DNA of 23,037 nucleotides, taken from assembly GCA_043801935.1 (NCBI GenBank), contig JAZDLO010000113.1:1-23037 (forward strand). The letters run 5' to 3'. Shown one piece after another: positions 16,170 through 23,037 of the stretch. Under the pieces are notes generated by a model. That model worked only from the letters and a program-made list of their open reading frames with translations, was not told the DNA's origin and searched no databases. Every line of letters begins with the position of its first letter. Position 1 is the stretch's first letter. This DNA is from JAZDLO01 sp043801935. Its GTDB lineage: Bacteria; Actinomycetota; Thermoleophilia; RBG-16-64-13. A program made the position numbers and the translations under genes.

Positions 16170-17404
16170 CGGTCACAGTCTCCCAGCACCACATCGATAC
16201 TGGCGAAAATGGCCACCATGTCGGAGATCATCTCTCCCTCCACCATGGGCGGCACCGCCTGCCCGTGGTAGAAGCTGGGGGTGGTGAAGCGGATGCGGGC
16301 GGGCTTCGCGCCGCCCTCCGACCGGATATACACTCCCATCTCGCCCTTGGGCACCTCTATGGCCCTGTAGACTTCGCCCTTGGGCACCGTCGGCCCCTGG
16401 AATACCTGATAGAAGTCGTGGATCATGGCTGCCGAGTCGCGGAGCACGTTCTTCTTGAGCGGCATGGCGTGGGCGACGTCACGGGCCAAGAACGGTCCGT
16501 CGGGCAGGTTGTCCAGGCACTGGCGGATGATCTTGCAGGACTCCCGTATCTCCTTCATACGCACCAGAAAACGATCGTACACGTCGGCGTTGTACTCCAC
16601 CGCCACTTCAAACTCGACCTCGTCATACGCCGCGTAGGGCTCGTCCCTGCGTAGGTCGCGGGCCACCCCGGCGGAGCGCAGCGGCGGCCCGGTGACCCGC
16701 CAGGCGTAGCAGTCCTCCGAGGTGAAGATGCCCACGCCCTTAGCCCGCTTGTAGTAGATGCGGTTGTGCTTGATGATCCGCTCGTATTCCGCCACCCGCT
16801 GAGGCAGGAAATCGATGGCCTTGCGGCAGCGGTGGTCGAAGCCGTCGGGCAGATCTTTGGCCACCCCGCCGATGCGGGCGAACGAGTGGGTTAGGCGCGC
16901 GCCCGTGAGCATCTCGAGCAAGTCGAGAACGTATTCCCGGTCGCGGAAGCATATGCAGAAGAAGGTCTGCGTACCCAGGTCCATGATGTGCACGCCCAGC
17001 CAGAGTATGTGGTTGGAGATGCGGCACAGCTCGCTGGCGATGGTGCGGATGTAGCGGCCCCGGGCGGGCACCTCCACGTCCATGAGCTTCTCGGCCGCCT
17101 CGCAGAACCCGTGGTTCATGGCAAAGCTGGCGATGTAGTCCAGGCGGTCGGTAACGGGCACGATCTGGTGATAGGTAAGCCCTTCGCACAGCTTCTCGAC
17201 CCCGCGGTGCAGGTTGCCGATCTCGGGACGCACGGCCACGATGACCTCGCCGTCGAGGTCGAGCTCGGCTCGATACACGCCGTGCATGGATGGGTGCTGG
17301 GGTCCCATGCTGACGGTCATGACCTCGCCTCCGCGCTCCACGCGCTGCCGGCTGAGGGTCTTACGCTGCTTAAGCTCCTCCAGGGTGGGGCGTCCGGCGC
17401 TCAC
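16166..17404 (-). CDS. nuoD: Complex I subunit D (49-kDa-like)
   Basis: Quinone-reducing subunit related to the large subunit of [NiFe] hydrogenases, 412 residues. Conserved GPQHPSMHG holds His37 and His41, and DRLDY holds Tyr90 (equivalent of Tyr87 in the Thermus subunit), the quinone-binding pair. NLHRGVEK and the C-terminal ASIDVVLGDCDR are also typical. The GTG at 17402-17404 directly follows the nuoC stop; an internal ATG at codon 29 has a better ribosome-binding site (GGAGG) but would remove a conserved N-terminal stretch. The fusion of C and D seen in enterics is absent. Confidence 0.97.
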   Translation of the reverse strand: MSAGRPTLEELKQRKTLSRQRVERGGEVMTVSMGPQHPSMHGVYRAELDLDGEVIVAVRPEIGNLHRGVEKLCEGLTYHQIVPVTDRLDYIASFAMNHGFCEAAEKLMDVEVPARGRYIRTIASELCRISNHILWLGVHIMDLGTQTFFCICFRDREYVLDLLEMLTGARLTHSFARIGGVAKDLPDGFDHRCRKAIDFLPQRVAEYERIIKHNRIYYKRAKGVGIFTSEDCYAWRVTGPPLRSAGVARDLRRDEPYAAYDEVEFEVAVEYNADVYDRFLVRMKEIRESCKIIRQCLDNLPDGPFLARDVAHAMPLKKNVLRDSAAMIHDFYQVFQGPTVPKGEVYRAIEVPKGEMGVYIRSEGGAKPARIRFTTPSFYHGQAVPPMVEGEMISDMVAIFASIDVVLGDCDR

Positions 17405-17893
17405 CTAGATCTTGCCTCGCAGATCGGTGCGGATGCGCCCGCCGAAAGTACCCTGAAGGGGAAAGTCCTTGCGCAGCGGGTATCCTTCGAAATCCTCGGT
17501 GGTCAGCAGGCGCCGCAGGTCGGGATGACCCTCGAACACGACGCCGAACATCTCCCAAGCCTCGCGCTCATCGAACCCGGCCGACGGCCACAGCCCGGTG
17601 ATGGTAGGAAGGCTCTGCCCCTCGGCAAGCGAAGTCTTCACTCGCAACCGGTGGCCATGAGTATGCGACACCAGGTGCGCGACCACCTCGAACGGAGCTG
17701 CCATGCGCTCGGGCAAGTGGTCACCCACGAGGCAATCGAGCTGATCGAAGGCCAGCTCCGGAGCCTCCTTGCAGAACCGCAGCACCTCCACCCAGTCGTT
17801 CGGGGCCACCACATAGGTCAGCTCGCCCCGGAACTCGAGGCTCTCAAGGAGCCTGGCGCCGAAGCGTTCCTCCAATTCGGCGACCGTATTCAC
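17405..17893 (-). CDS. nuoC: Complex I subunit C (30-kDa-like)
   Basis: Peripheral-arm structural subunit, 162 residues. The signature EREAWEMFGVVFEGHPDLRR followed by EGYPLRKDFPL is at 109-146. The start is GTG at 17891-17893, overlapping the nuoB stop (GTGA). Cofactor-free; packs against NuoD. Confidence 0.96.
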   Translation of the reverse strand: MNTVAELEERFGARLLESLEFRGELTYVVAPNDWVEVLRFCKEAPELAFDQLDCLVGDHLPERMAAPFEVVAHLVSHTHGHRLRVKTSLAEGQSLPTITGLWPSAGFDEREAWEMFGVVFEGHPDLRRLLTTEDFEGYPLRKDFPLQGTFGGRIRTDLRGKI

Positions 17894-18543
17894 GATGCCC
17901 CACCTTCGCCGATCGCCTCGCGTGCGGGGATGCGCCTCAGCCCGTCATACGCATGCTTGCTCTGCTTGATGCGATCGCGGAGCATCTCCAGCCCCTGCCA
18001 GAGAGCTTCGGGCCGCGGCGGGCAACCGGCCACGTACACGTCCACCGGCAGGAGGCTGTCGATCCCTTGCACGACGTTGTAGGTGTCCCAGATATTCCCC
18101 GAGATAGCGCAGGAGCCCATGGCCAACACCCATTTGGGATCGGGGATCTGTTCGTAAAGACGGACCACCCGCGGAGCCATCTTGGTGCTGCACCAGCCGG
18201 CCACGATCATGCCGTCGGCCTGGCGCGGCGATGCCCGCATGGCCTCCATCCCGAAGCGGGACATGTCAAAACGCGAGCCGCCCAGGGCCATCATCTCGAT
18301 GGCGCAGCAGGCGAGGCCGAAGAGCAGGGGCCAGAACGAAAAACTACGGCCGAAGCCCAGCACGCGCTCGATCTGTACCGGCATGGCGATCCCGCCCGGG
18401 AAACGCACCGGACCACCCATGGCATCCGCCTCCAGCGCGTCGCGCACCTCAACGTCGGAGGAATGACGGAGGAGTTGCTGCATGGCGGCCAACCGACGGG
18501 CGCCGAGCCGGGTCTCTGAAGAAGGGCCGGGAGCACCGGTCAT
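17890..18543 (-). CDS. nuoB: Complex I subunit B (N2 cluster)
   Basis: Carries the [4Fe-4S] cluster N2 that passes electrons to quinone; 217 residues. Ligands are Cys79 and Cys80 (GLACCAIEMM), Cys145 (AMGSCAISGN) and Cys174 (VAGCPPRPEAL). Cys118 (GWCSTKMAP) is an extra cysteine. The frame is open to 18768 across nuoA, but the ATG at 18541-18543 overlapping the nuoA stop as ATGA is the likely start. Even so, about 55 residues precede the conserved RVLGFGRSFSFWPLLFG, longer than in most homologues, so a later start such as codon 21 is possible. Confidence 0.96.
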   Translation of the reverse strand: MTGAPGPSSETRLGARRLAAMQQLLRHSSDVEVRDALEADAMGGPVRFPGGIAMPVQIERVLGFGRSFSFWPLLFGLACCAIEMMALGGSRFDMSRFGMEAMRASPRQADGMIVAGWCSTKMAPRVVRLYEQIPDPKWVLAMGSCAISGNIWDTYNVVQGIDSLLPVDVYVAGCPPRPEALWQGLEMLRDRIKQSKHAYDGLRRIPAREAIGEGGAS

Positions 18544-18908
18544 TCCCATTCGAACACGCCTTTCTTCCAGGCGTATACGTAGCCCACCAGAAGGATGGCG
18601 ATGAACACGAACATCTCGACCAGCGCTGGTGTCCCGAGGTCGCGCAGCGAGATCGCCCAGGGGTAGATGAACACGGCTTCGAGATCGAACAACACGAAAA
18701 GTACGGCCACCAGATAGAAGTGGATGTTGAACGGGGCCCGGGCGTCGCTCTTCGGCACCACGCCACACTCGTACGGCTGACCCTTGTTGGGGTTTTTGCT
18801 CTTGGGAGCAAGGAAGTGCGAAATGGTCACGAACGCGATCGCCATGGCCGAGCCGATGGCGAACATGATCGCCAGCTGGATGACCAGATCGATGGTCGGG
18901 TTAACCAA
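18540..18908 (-). CDS. nuoA: Complex I subunit A
   Basis: Three-helix membrane subunit at the junction of the arms, 122 residues. YECGVVPKSDAR (Cys48) and FYLVAVLFVLFDLEAVFIYPW (split around Asp75/Glu77) are diagnostic. The start is TTG at 18906-18908 with GAGGTG 5 nt upstream. First gene of the nuo operon; a promoter candidate lies about 100 nt upstream. Confidence 0.96.
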   Translation of the reverse strand: MVNPTIDLVIQLAIMFAIGSAMAIAFVTISHFLAPKSKNPNKGQPYECGVVPKSDARAPFNIHFYLVAVLFVLFDLEAVFIYPWAISLRDLGTPALVEMFVFIAILLVGYVYAWKKGVFEWE

Positions 18909-18959
18909 TTGCGCACCTCATAGCAAGAGCGCCTGTTCAGCCTCAGGGCAGCCGAGGCA

Positions 18960-18991
18960 ACCTCGAGACGACCTCGATCGACCTCGAGACG
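18960..18991 (-). repeat. Three tandem 10-11 bp repeats in the nuo leader
   Basis: On the plus strand, ACCTCGAGACG, ACCTCGATCG and ACCTCGAGACG follow one another without spacer, so the copies are 10-11 bp apart, about one helical turn. Two contain the palindrome CTCGAG. They lie 52-83 nt upstream of the nuoA start, just downstream of the predicted transcription start. A bound regulator there could block elongation; none is identified. Confidence 0.55.
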
Positions 18992-19010
18992 ACCGCCACA
19001 GAACAGGGCG

Positions 19011-19039
19011 ACGATAACAAATAGCCCCGGCGCTTGCAA
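19011..19039 (-). promoter_or_regulatory. Candidate promoter of the nuo operon
   Basis: On the minus strand, TTGCAA (19034-19039) and TATCGT (19011-19016) are separated by 17 bp. The -10 is preceded by TGT, giving an extended -10. Transcription would begin near 19004, with a leader of about 96 nt before nuoA. Confidence 0.45.
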
Positions 19040-19203
19040 TCCGGAGCCGGACGGGTCGGAGTCACCGTCGGCCGGGCAACACTGCCGAATGCAGAGGGGC
19101 GGCGAGCGCCGCGACCTCGACGGCTTCTGGGCACGACCCGGGGCGCAGCCTCCACGAGCCCCTTCATCGTCCGAAGGTCCCGTGTCTGCGCGCTCGACGA
19201 CGA

Positions 19204-19230
19204 TTGCCTCGGGCGGGTCTAGGCTATACT
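19204..19230 (+). promoter_or_regulatory. Candidate promoter of tatC
   Basis: A good -10, TATACT (19225-19230), has TTGCCT (19204-19209) upstream with a short 15-bp spacer. Transcription would start near 19237 and leave a leader of about 95 nt before the tatC GTG. Confidence 0.45.
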
Positions 19231-19331
19231 GTGCAGGGCCGCGGGGCGCCCTGGAGCGCTGCCGGCGTTCGGGCACCAAGAGGCGCGGTCGGTCCGCGCG
19301 CAGTAAGGCGGTCTCTTAAGCTGAGGATTCC

Positions 19332-20102
19332 GTGAGCAAGGATTCGACCAAATCGATGTCCCTCATGGGGCATCTGGGTGAGCTGCGCAGGCGCTTCACA
19401 TATATCGCGATAGCGGTCGTCGTGTGTGTGATCGCGGCGTTTATCGAGAAAGATTGGGTCTTCAAGATCCTCATGCGACCTCTGAGGATCGCCGGCTTCA
19501 CCGGGAACTTGGCCGTGTTCGGGGTGACCGAGGGCTTCATGCAGATACTCAAGGTCTCCATCTACGCCGGCCTACTTATCGCCCTGCCCTTCATCCTCTA
19601 TCAGTTCTGGGCCTTCATCTTGCCCGCTCTATATGAGAACGAGAAGCGCAGCACCATGCCCTATGTCGCTTTCACCACCGTCCTTTTCTTGGCCGGGGTC
19701 ACTTTCGGGTACTTCTTGGTCCTCCCAGTGGGCCTCAAGTTCATGGTCGGCTACGGCGGTCAGTTCTTCAACCAACTCTTCCAGGCCGAACGTTACTTCA
19801 GTTTCGTGTCCATGTTCTTGTTGGCGTTCGGCGTGGTATTCGAGTTGCCGCTGGTCATGATGCTGCTCGCCTGGGCGGGGCTCGTCGATCACCTGAAGAT
19901 GCGCAAGGTGCGCAAGTACGCCATCTTGGTCGAAGCTGTCATCGCCATGGTGTTCACCCCCAGCCAGGATCCGTTGAGCATGGGCCTCATGCTGGGCCCC
20001 CTCATCGTACTGTACGAATTCGGTATATGGCTGTCCAGGATTGCGGCAAGACGCCGGGCCAAGCGCGATGAGTTGGCCGTCCTTTCCGAAGCCGAAGGCT
20101 AG
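19332..20102 (+). CDS. tatC: Twin-arginine translocase subunit TatC
   Basis: Six-helix membrane receptor for folded proteins with twin-arginine signals, 256 residues. Conserved features are MGHLGELRRR (Glu17), FGVTEGF, YQFWAFILPALYENEKR (Glu104, equivalent of E. coli Glu103) and FELPL (Glu171, equivalent of Glu170). The start is GTG at 19332-19334 with GAGG 5 nt upstream. The C-terminus is a basic then acidic cytoplasmic tail. No tatA or tatB is adjacent, so the pore-forming partner must be elsewhere. It is divergent from nuoA and is followed by the regulator fusion in the same direction. Confidence 0.95.
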   Translation: MSKDSTKSMSLMGHLGELRRRFTYIAIAVVVCVIAAFIEKDWVFKILMRPLRIAGFTGNLAVFGVTEGFMQILKVSIYAGLLIALPFILYQFWAFILPALYENEKRSTMPYVAFTTVLFLAGVTFGYFLVLPVGLKFMVGYGGQFFNQLFQAERYFSFVSMFLLAFGVVFELPLVMMLLAWAGLVDHLKMRKVRKYAILVEAVIAMVFTPSQDPLSMGLMLGPLIVLYEFGIWLSRIAARRRAKRDELAVLSEAEG

Positions 20103-20117
20103 CGTCTCTCGGGCGTC

Positions 20118-20147
20118 TTGCTCTGCCTGGGTGATGGTGTTACCATC
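20118..20147 (+). promoter_or_regulatory. Promoter with overlapping FadR-type operator
   Basis: TTGCTC (20118-20123) and TACCAT (20141-20146) are 17 bp apart. The palindrome GATGGT-gtt-ACCATC (20133-20147) overlaps the -10 and fits the FadR-subfamily operator pattern TNGTNNNACNA exactly. It lies 29 nt before the start of the GntR/FadR-type gene, so binding by that protein would block its own transcription. Confidence 0.6.
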
Positions 20148-20176
20148 TTACCTAGATACAGGGAAAAGGAGTCGCC

Positions 20177-21799
20177 ATGGAGGACAGCCGCAGTCCGCGC
20201 ACCGACCGCAACGCGCCCCGTCCCCCCGAGAACCTGCTGCGCCCTGTTACTACTCAGACGATACCCGACCAGGTCGTCGACCAGCTGCGCCATCTCATCA
20301 TCTCTGGAGAGTACAAGCCGGGGGACCGCATCCCCGCCGAGCGTGATCTAGCGGCCCAGTTGGGGGTAGGCCGACCGGCGGTGCGGGAGGCTTTGCGGGA
20401 ATTGAAAGCCCAGGGACTGCTCACCTCCGGCCGCGGCCCCCAAGGTACGACCGTGGCCAGCCTTCCCTCGCCACACTTCGCCACCCCCTTGGCCCCCCTG
20501 CTGGGGCGAGGAGCGGAACGCATCATCGAGCTGATGGAGATCCGCAGTGCCGTGGAGATCGAGGCGGCGAGTCTGGCCGCCCGACGAGCCACGATCGAGG
20601 ACGTACACCGGCTTGCCGACGTCCTGACGCCCCCCGGCGACATGGTGTCCCCTGAAGACGACGTGGCCTTTCATGCCGCCATCGCCGCAGCCACTCACAA
20701 TCCCCTCTTCGAACGAGTCATCCGAGAGCCCGTCGACCTCCTTCACGACCACATGGCTGCGATCCTTTCCGTCTTCTACGCCGAGCCGGGCGGAGGTGTC
20801 GCTCTGCAGCAGCAGCATGACGCCATCCGGAGGGCCATCCGGTCGGGGAACGAGCAGAAGGCGCGCCAGACCATGCGCCACCACCTCGACTACGTGGCTC
20901 GGGGGCTCGCTCAACTGGTGGGAACCGGCCGCGTGATGCGCCTGATCTTCATCGACCTCGATGGCACCCTGTTGTCCGGTCCGCGGCACGTGTCGGAGCG
21001 GGCCAAGCGGACCGTCGCCAACGTGCGCGAGGCCGGGGTAGAGGTGGTGTTGGTGTCGTCTCGTCCGCCTCGGGCCATGCGTCCCTTCCACCAGCAGCTC
21101 GGCCTCGTGGCTCCGTTGATCGCCTCTAACGGGGCGATACTCTGGAACGTCCAGACCGGGTCGGGACTGGCCCACGTCCCGGTGAATCCGGCGCTGGCGA
21201 CCGAGATCGTCGCCCTCGGACGCGACCTCGGGGCGGTCGTGAACATCGAGAGTGACGACGAGTGGTTCACCGATCGTCTGGGCGACCTGGAGCGCGAGGG
21301 TATCCTCAACTACGACGTATCGGAGCCGCACGGTGTAGGCACTGTCGACGACGTGCTGCGAGCCGGCGAGCCTATCGATAAGGTGTTCCTGGATCTTCGC
21401 GACCTCGAAGAGGAGGCAGCTGCTACGGTCCTGCTCACCATCAAGCGCGTGTTCGGTGAGCGGGCCACCATTTACGAGATCACGCCCGGAGTGGTGGACA
21501 TCACCTCCCAGGATGCCTCGAAGGCTGCGATGGCTCAGCAACTCGCCCGCCAGATGCAGGTCCCCGCCGAACAGACCATGGCCATAGGCGACCACGACAG
21601 CGATGCGGCGTTACTTCAGTGGGCCGGCATCGGGGTGGCAATGGGAAACGCCACTCCCGCCGCCAAGGCGGCGGCCGACGTGATCACCTCCTCGAACCTC
21701 CGAGACGGCGTGGTTGAGGCTCTCGAACAGTGGGTGCTGGGACGCAGGTCGGTGGGAGCCGGCGTGAGCGTCCCCAATCCCGGCCTGGTGGGAAAATAG
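20177..21799 (+). CDS. Fusion of FadR-type GntR regulator and HAD-IIB (Cof-type) phosphatase
   Basis: A 540-residue two-part protein in one uninterrupted frame. Residues about 28-95 are a GntR winged helix (DQVVDQLRHLIISGEYKPGD, then AERDLAAQLGVGRPAVREAL). Residues about 115-245 are an FCD ligand domain with the metal set Asp162, His166, His214, His236. Residues about 254-525 are a full HAD-IIB domain: FIDLDGTLL (Asp260, Asp262), VLVSSRPPRA (motif II), Lys449 and GDHDSDAALL (Asp472, Asp476), then GVAMGNA. FCD regulators usually bind small carboxylic acids and Cof-type HADs usually hydrolyse sugar or coenzyme phosphates; neither substrate is known here. ATG at 20177-20179 has AAGGAG 5 nt upstream. 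An in-frame GTG-ATG at the domain seam (20933-20938), with GGTGGGA before it, might allow separate translation of the HAD part. The gene ends 6 bp from the convergent exchanger gene. Confidence 0.9.
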   Translation: MEDSRSPRTDRNAPRPPENLLRPVTTQTIPDQVVDQLRHLIISGEYKPGDRIPAERDLAAQLGVGRPAVREALRELKAQGLLTSGRGPQGTTVASLPSPHFATPLAPLLGRGAERIIELMEIRSAVEIEAASLAARRATIEDVHRLADVLTPPGDMVSPEDDVAFHAAIAAATHNPLFERVIREPVDLLHDHMAAILSVFYAEPGGGVALQQQHDAIRRAIRSGNEQKARQTMRHHLDYVARGLAQLVGTGRVMRLIFIDLDGTLLSGPRHVSERAKRTVANVREAGVEVVLVSSRPPRAMRPFHQQLGLVAPLIASNGAILWNVQTGSGLAHVPVNPALATEIVALGRDLGAVVNIESDDEWFTDRLGDLEREGILNYDVSEPHGVGTVDDVLRAGEPIDKVFLDLRDLEEEAAATVLLTIKRVFGERATIYEITPGVVDITSQDASKAAMAQQLARQMQVPAEQTMAIGDHDSDAALLQWAGIGVAMGNATPAAKAAADVITSSNLRDGVVEALEQWVLGRRSVGAGVSVPNPGLVGK

Positions 21800-21805
21800 C
21801 CGGGG

Positions 21806-22810
21806 CTAGAGGATCGACCAGAGGGTCGCACCCAAGAAGGCCAGGTAGAGCACTCCTCCGAAAAGGAGCGAGCCGACGCCGAAGCTCTTGGTCAAACGAA
21901 GCCGACCGTAGAGAAGCGCGCCCGAGAACAAGGCCAATCCGGCCGCCGCCAGCCCGTGCCAGTCACCGCCCTCCCACAGGCGCCATTTGGTGAACGCAAG
22001 CCCGACGGCCACAGGGAAAGTGCTCTGGAACACCATCGCCCCGGTGATGTTTCCCAGCGCCAAAGTGTCCTTCTTCCGCCGCATCCACATGACGCTGTTG
22101 AACTTCTCGGGGAGCTCGGTGGCGATCGGGGTCAGGAGCAGGGAGATGACCAGGGCGGGCACCTTCAAGGCTTCCGCGGTCTTGGTCAGCTCGCTCACGA
22201 AAAGATCAGCCCCGAAGATAATGGCGGCCAGCGCCACCACGATCTGCAGGAGCACGAACTTGAGTTGGGGGGACGCGGCGGTGCGGTGGAAATAGAGCGC
22301 CCTACACTCGCCCTGCAGGTCGCCCTCGCTCCTCAGGGTCTGGCGTACGTAGACGCCGTATCCCACGATGAGACCCACTGCCACCGCGTATCTGAAGGCG
22401 CCGATGTCGACGAGTCCCACGAGCACGGCCACCGAGTAGGCGATGAGGAAGAAGACGAGATCGCGACGCATGATCGTTCGGTTGAAGCGCAGCTTGAGCT
22501 TCCGTCTCTTCGTCCACGTGAAGATCACTATCGAGACCCCACACACGAAGATGGCCAGGGTGGAGAGCATGAAGGGAGCTCCCAGAATGGCTCCGATGCC
22601 GATCGCGTGGCCTGCAGCCCCCCCGGAGATCAAGATGGCGACCAGCGGGATGACCGTCTCGGGAAGCGCGGTCCCCACCGCCGCGAGCACGCTACCGACG
22701 GCCCCTTCACCCAGTTCCAGCTTGCGTCCGAACCACTCGATACCGTTGACGAAAAGCTCGCATCCGGCGAGGATCACGGCGAAAGCGACGATGAGGAGAA
22801 AGGCGTTCAT
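21806..22810 (-). CDS. CaCA-family sodium/calcium (cation/cation) exchanger
   Basis: Integral membrane antiporter of 334 residues with about ten helices and the two inverted alpha repeats of the family. The first repeat contains GSVLAAVGTALPETVIPLVA (Glu51); the second contains SLLLTPIATELPEKFNS (Glu232, Glu235), followed by GNITGAMVFQSTFP. The paired acidic residues coordinate the cation. Between the halves is a basic, hydrophilic cytoplasmic stretch (about 100-117). The motifs depart from the classic GSN/GNxxGSN form, so the transported ions (Ca2+/Na+, or another pair) are uncertain. ATG at 22808-22810 has no clear ribosome-binding site. Convergent with the regulator-phosphatase gene. Confidence 0.85.
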   Translation of the reverse strand: MNAFLLIVAFAVILAGCELFVNGIEWFGRKLELGEGAVGSVLAAVGTALPETVIPLVAILISGGAAGHAIGIGAILGAPFMLSTLAIFVCGVSIVIFTWTKRRKLKLRFNRTIMRRDLVFFLIAYSVAVLVGLVDIGAFRYAVAVGLIVGYGVYVRQTLRSEGDLQGECRALYFHRTAASPQLKFVLLQIVVALAAIIFGADLFVSELTKTAEALKVPALVISLLLTPIATELPEKFNSVMWMRRKKDTLALGNITGAMVFQSTFPVAVGLAFTKWRLWEGGDWHGLAAAGLALFSGALLYGRLRLTKSFGVGSLLFGGVLYLAFLGATLWSIL

Positions 22811-22889
22811 CCGCGGGACTCTAGCCCGCCGACTTCGGGCTCACCGAAGGGGTGCCTTGGACCGCTCGAGTCGCCGCGCCGGACAAGCG

Positions 22890-23037
22890 TCATCCGCCGC
22901 GCAACCCGAGGAACGCGCTCAGCCCCAGCACGACCAGCACGACAACGCTGACGCCGGAGAACACCCAGAGTCTGCGCCGCGCGAAGGCCACGAGAAGCGC
23001 CACCACACGGGCGGCCGGCGTAGCCAGCAACACGAGC
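22890..23037 (-). CDS. C-terminal end of a membrane protein, cut by the window edge
   Basis: A minus-strand frame enters from the right edge and stops at TGA 22890-22892, giving the last 48 residues. They include a basic stretch (AFARRRLW) followed by a hydrophobic helix (VFSGVSVVVLVVLGLSAFLG) and end LRGG. This looks like a C-terminal membrane anchor. The family cannot be told. It is transcribed towards the exchanger gene, with 79 nt between them that contain two mutually exclusive short hairpins (22823-22841 and 22833-22849). Confidence 0.5.
   Translation of the reverse strand, partial: LVLLATPAARVVALLVAFARRRLWVFSGVSVVVLVVLGLSAFLGLRGG

Larger units (their letters stand above)
18909..19331. 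other. Divergent intergenic region between nuoA and tatC
   Basis: 423 bp with no supported gene. The left part holds the nuo leader with three phased repeats (18960-18991) and an inverted pair CCTGTTC (18932-18938) / GAACAGG (19001-19007). The nuo promoter candidate is at 19011-19039. The right part holds the tatC promoter candidate (19204-19230) and a 5' leader with a CAGGGC/GCCCTG hairpin (19234-19253). In 19040-19203 I see only GC-rich sequence with short open frames lacking ribosome-binding sites. Confidence 0.7.

Noticed and set aside
18544..18768. Upstream extension of the nuoB frame
   Set aside because: It lies wholly inside nuoA; the ATG overlapping the nuoA stop gives the normal protein.

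Overview
The window is GC-rich chromosomal DNA, densely packed with genes and with many GTG and TTG starts. It carries no rRNA, tRNA, transposase, phage gene or CRISPR array that I can see. The content points to a bacterium of the Actinomycetota, probably a deep, non-mycelial branch; I cannot name the class. The main reasons are a BldG-type anti-sigma-factor antagonist followed by topA-tmk-holB, which matches my recollection of the Streptomyces order, and the adjoining ricT, which places holB-ricT together as in Bacillus.

Region 1 (52-5623, minus strand) is a DNA replication and RNA maturation operon transcribed topA > tmk > holB > ricT. TopA is notable because its core motifs are those of archaeal topoisomerase I, while its C-terminus is a Lys/Ala-rich basic tail of the kind seen on actinobacterial TopA. 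RicT ends in a long Arg/Gly-rich tail.

Region 2 (5757-8619, minus strand) holds a BldG-like STAS protein, a membrane-anchored TPR protein and an amidohydrolase of the SAH/MTA/aminofutalosine deaminase group. Each has its own candidate promoter or hairpin.

Region 3 (8708-18908, minus strand) is a tight respiratory complex I operon, nuoA-B-C-D-H-I-J-K-L-M-N, with overlapping or nearly abutting genes. It lacks nuoE, nuoF and nuoG, so the NADH-oxidising module is absent and the electron donor is unknown. A 423-bp divergent intergenic region separates it from tatC. That region holds candidate promoters for both directions and three phased copies of a 10-11 bp repeat.

Region 4 (19332-23037) contains tatC and then a 540-residue fusion of a GntR/FadR-type regulator with a complete HAD-IIB (Cof-type) phosphatase. 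A FadR-family operator overlaps the predicted -10 of the fusion gene. A convergent CaCA-family cation/cation exchanger follows, and the C-terminal end of a membrane protein runs off the right edge.

The most interesting items are the regulator-phosphatase fusion with its own operator, the archaeal-type TopA, and the EFG-less complex I with its patterned leader.
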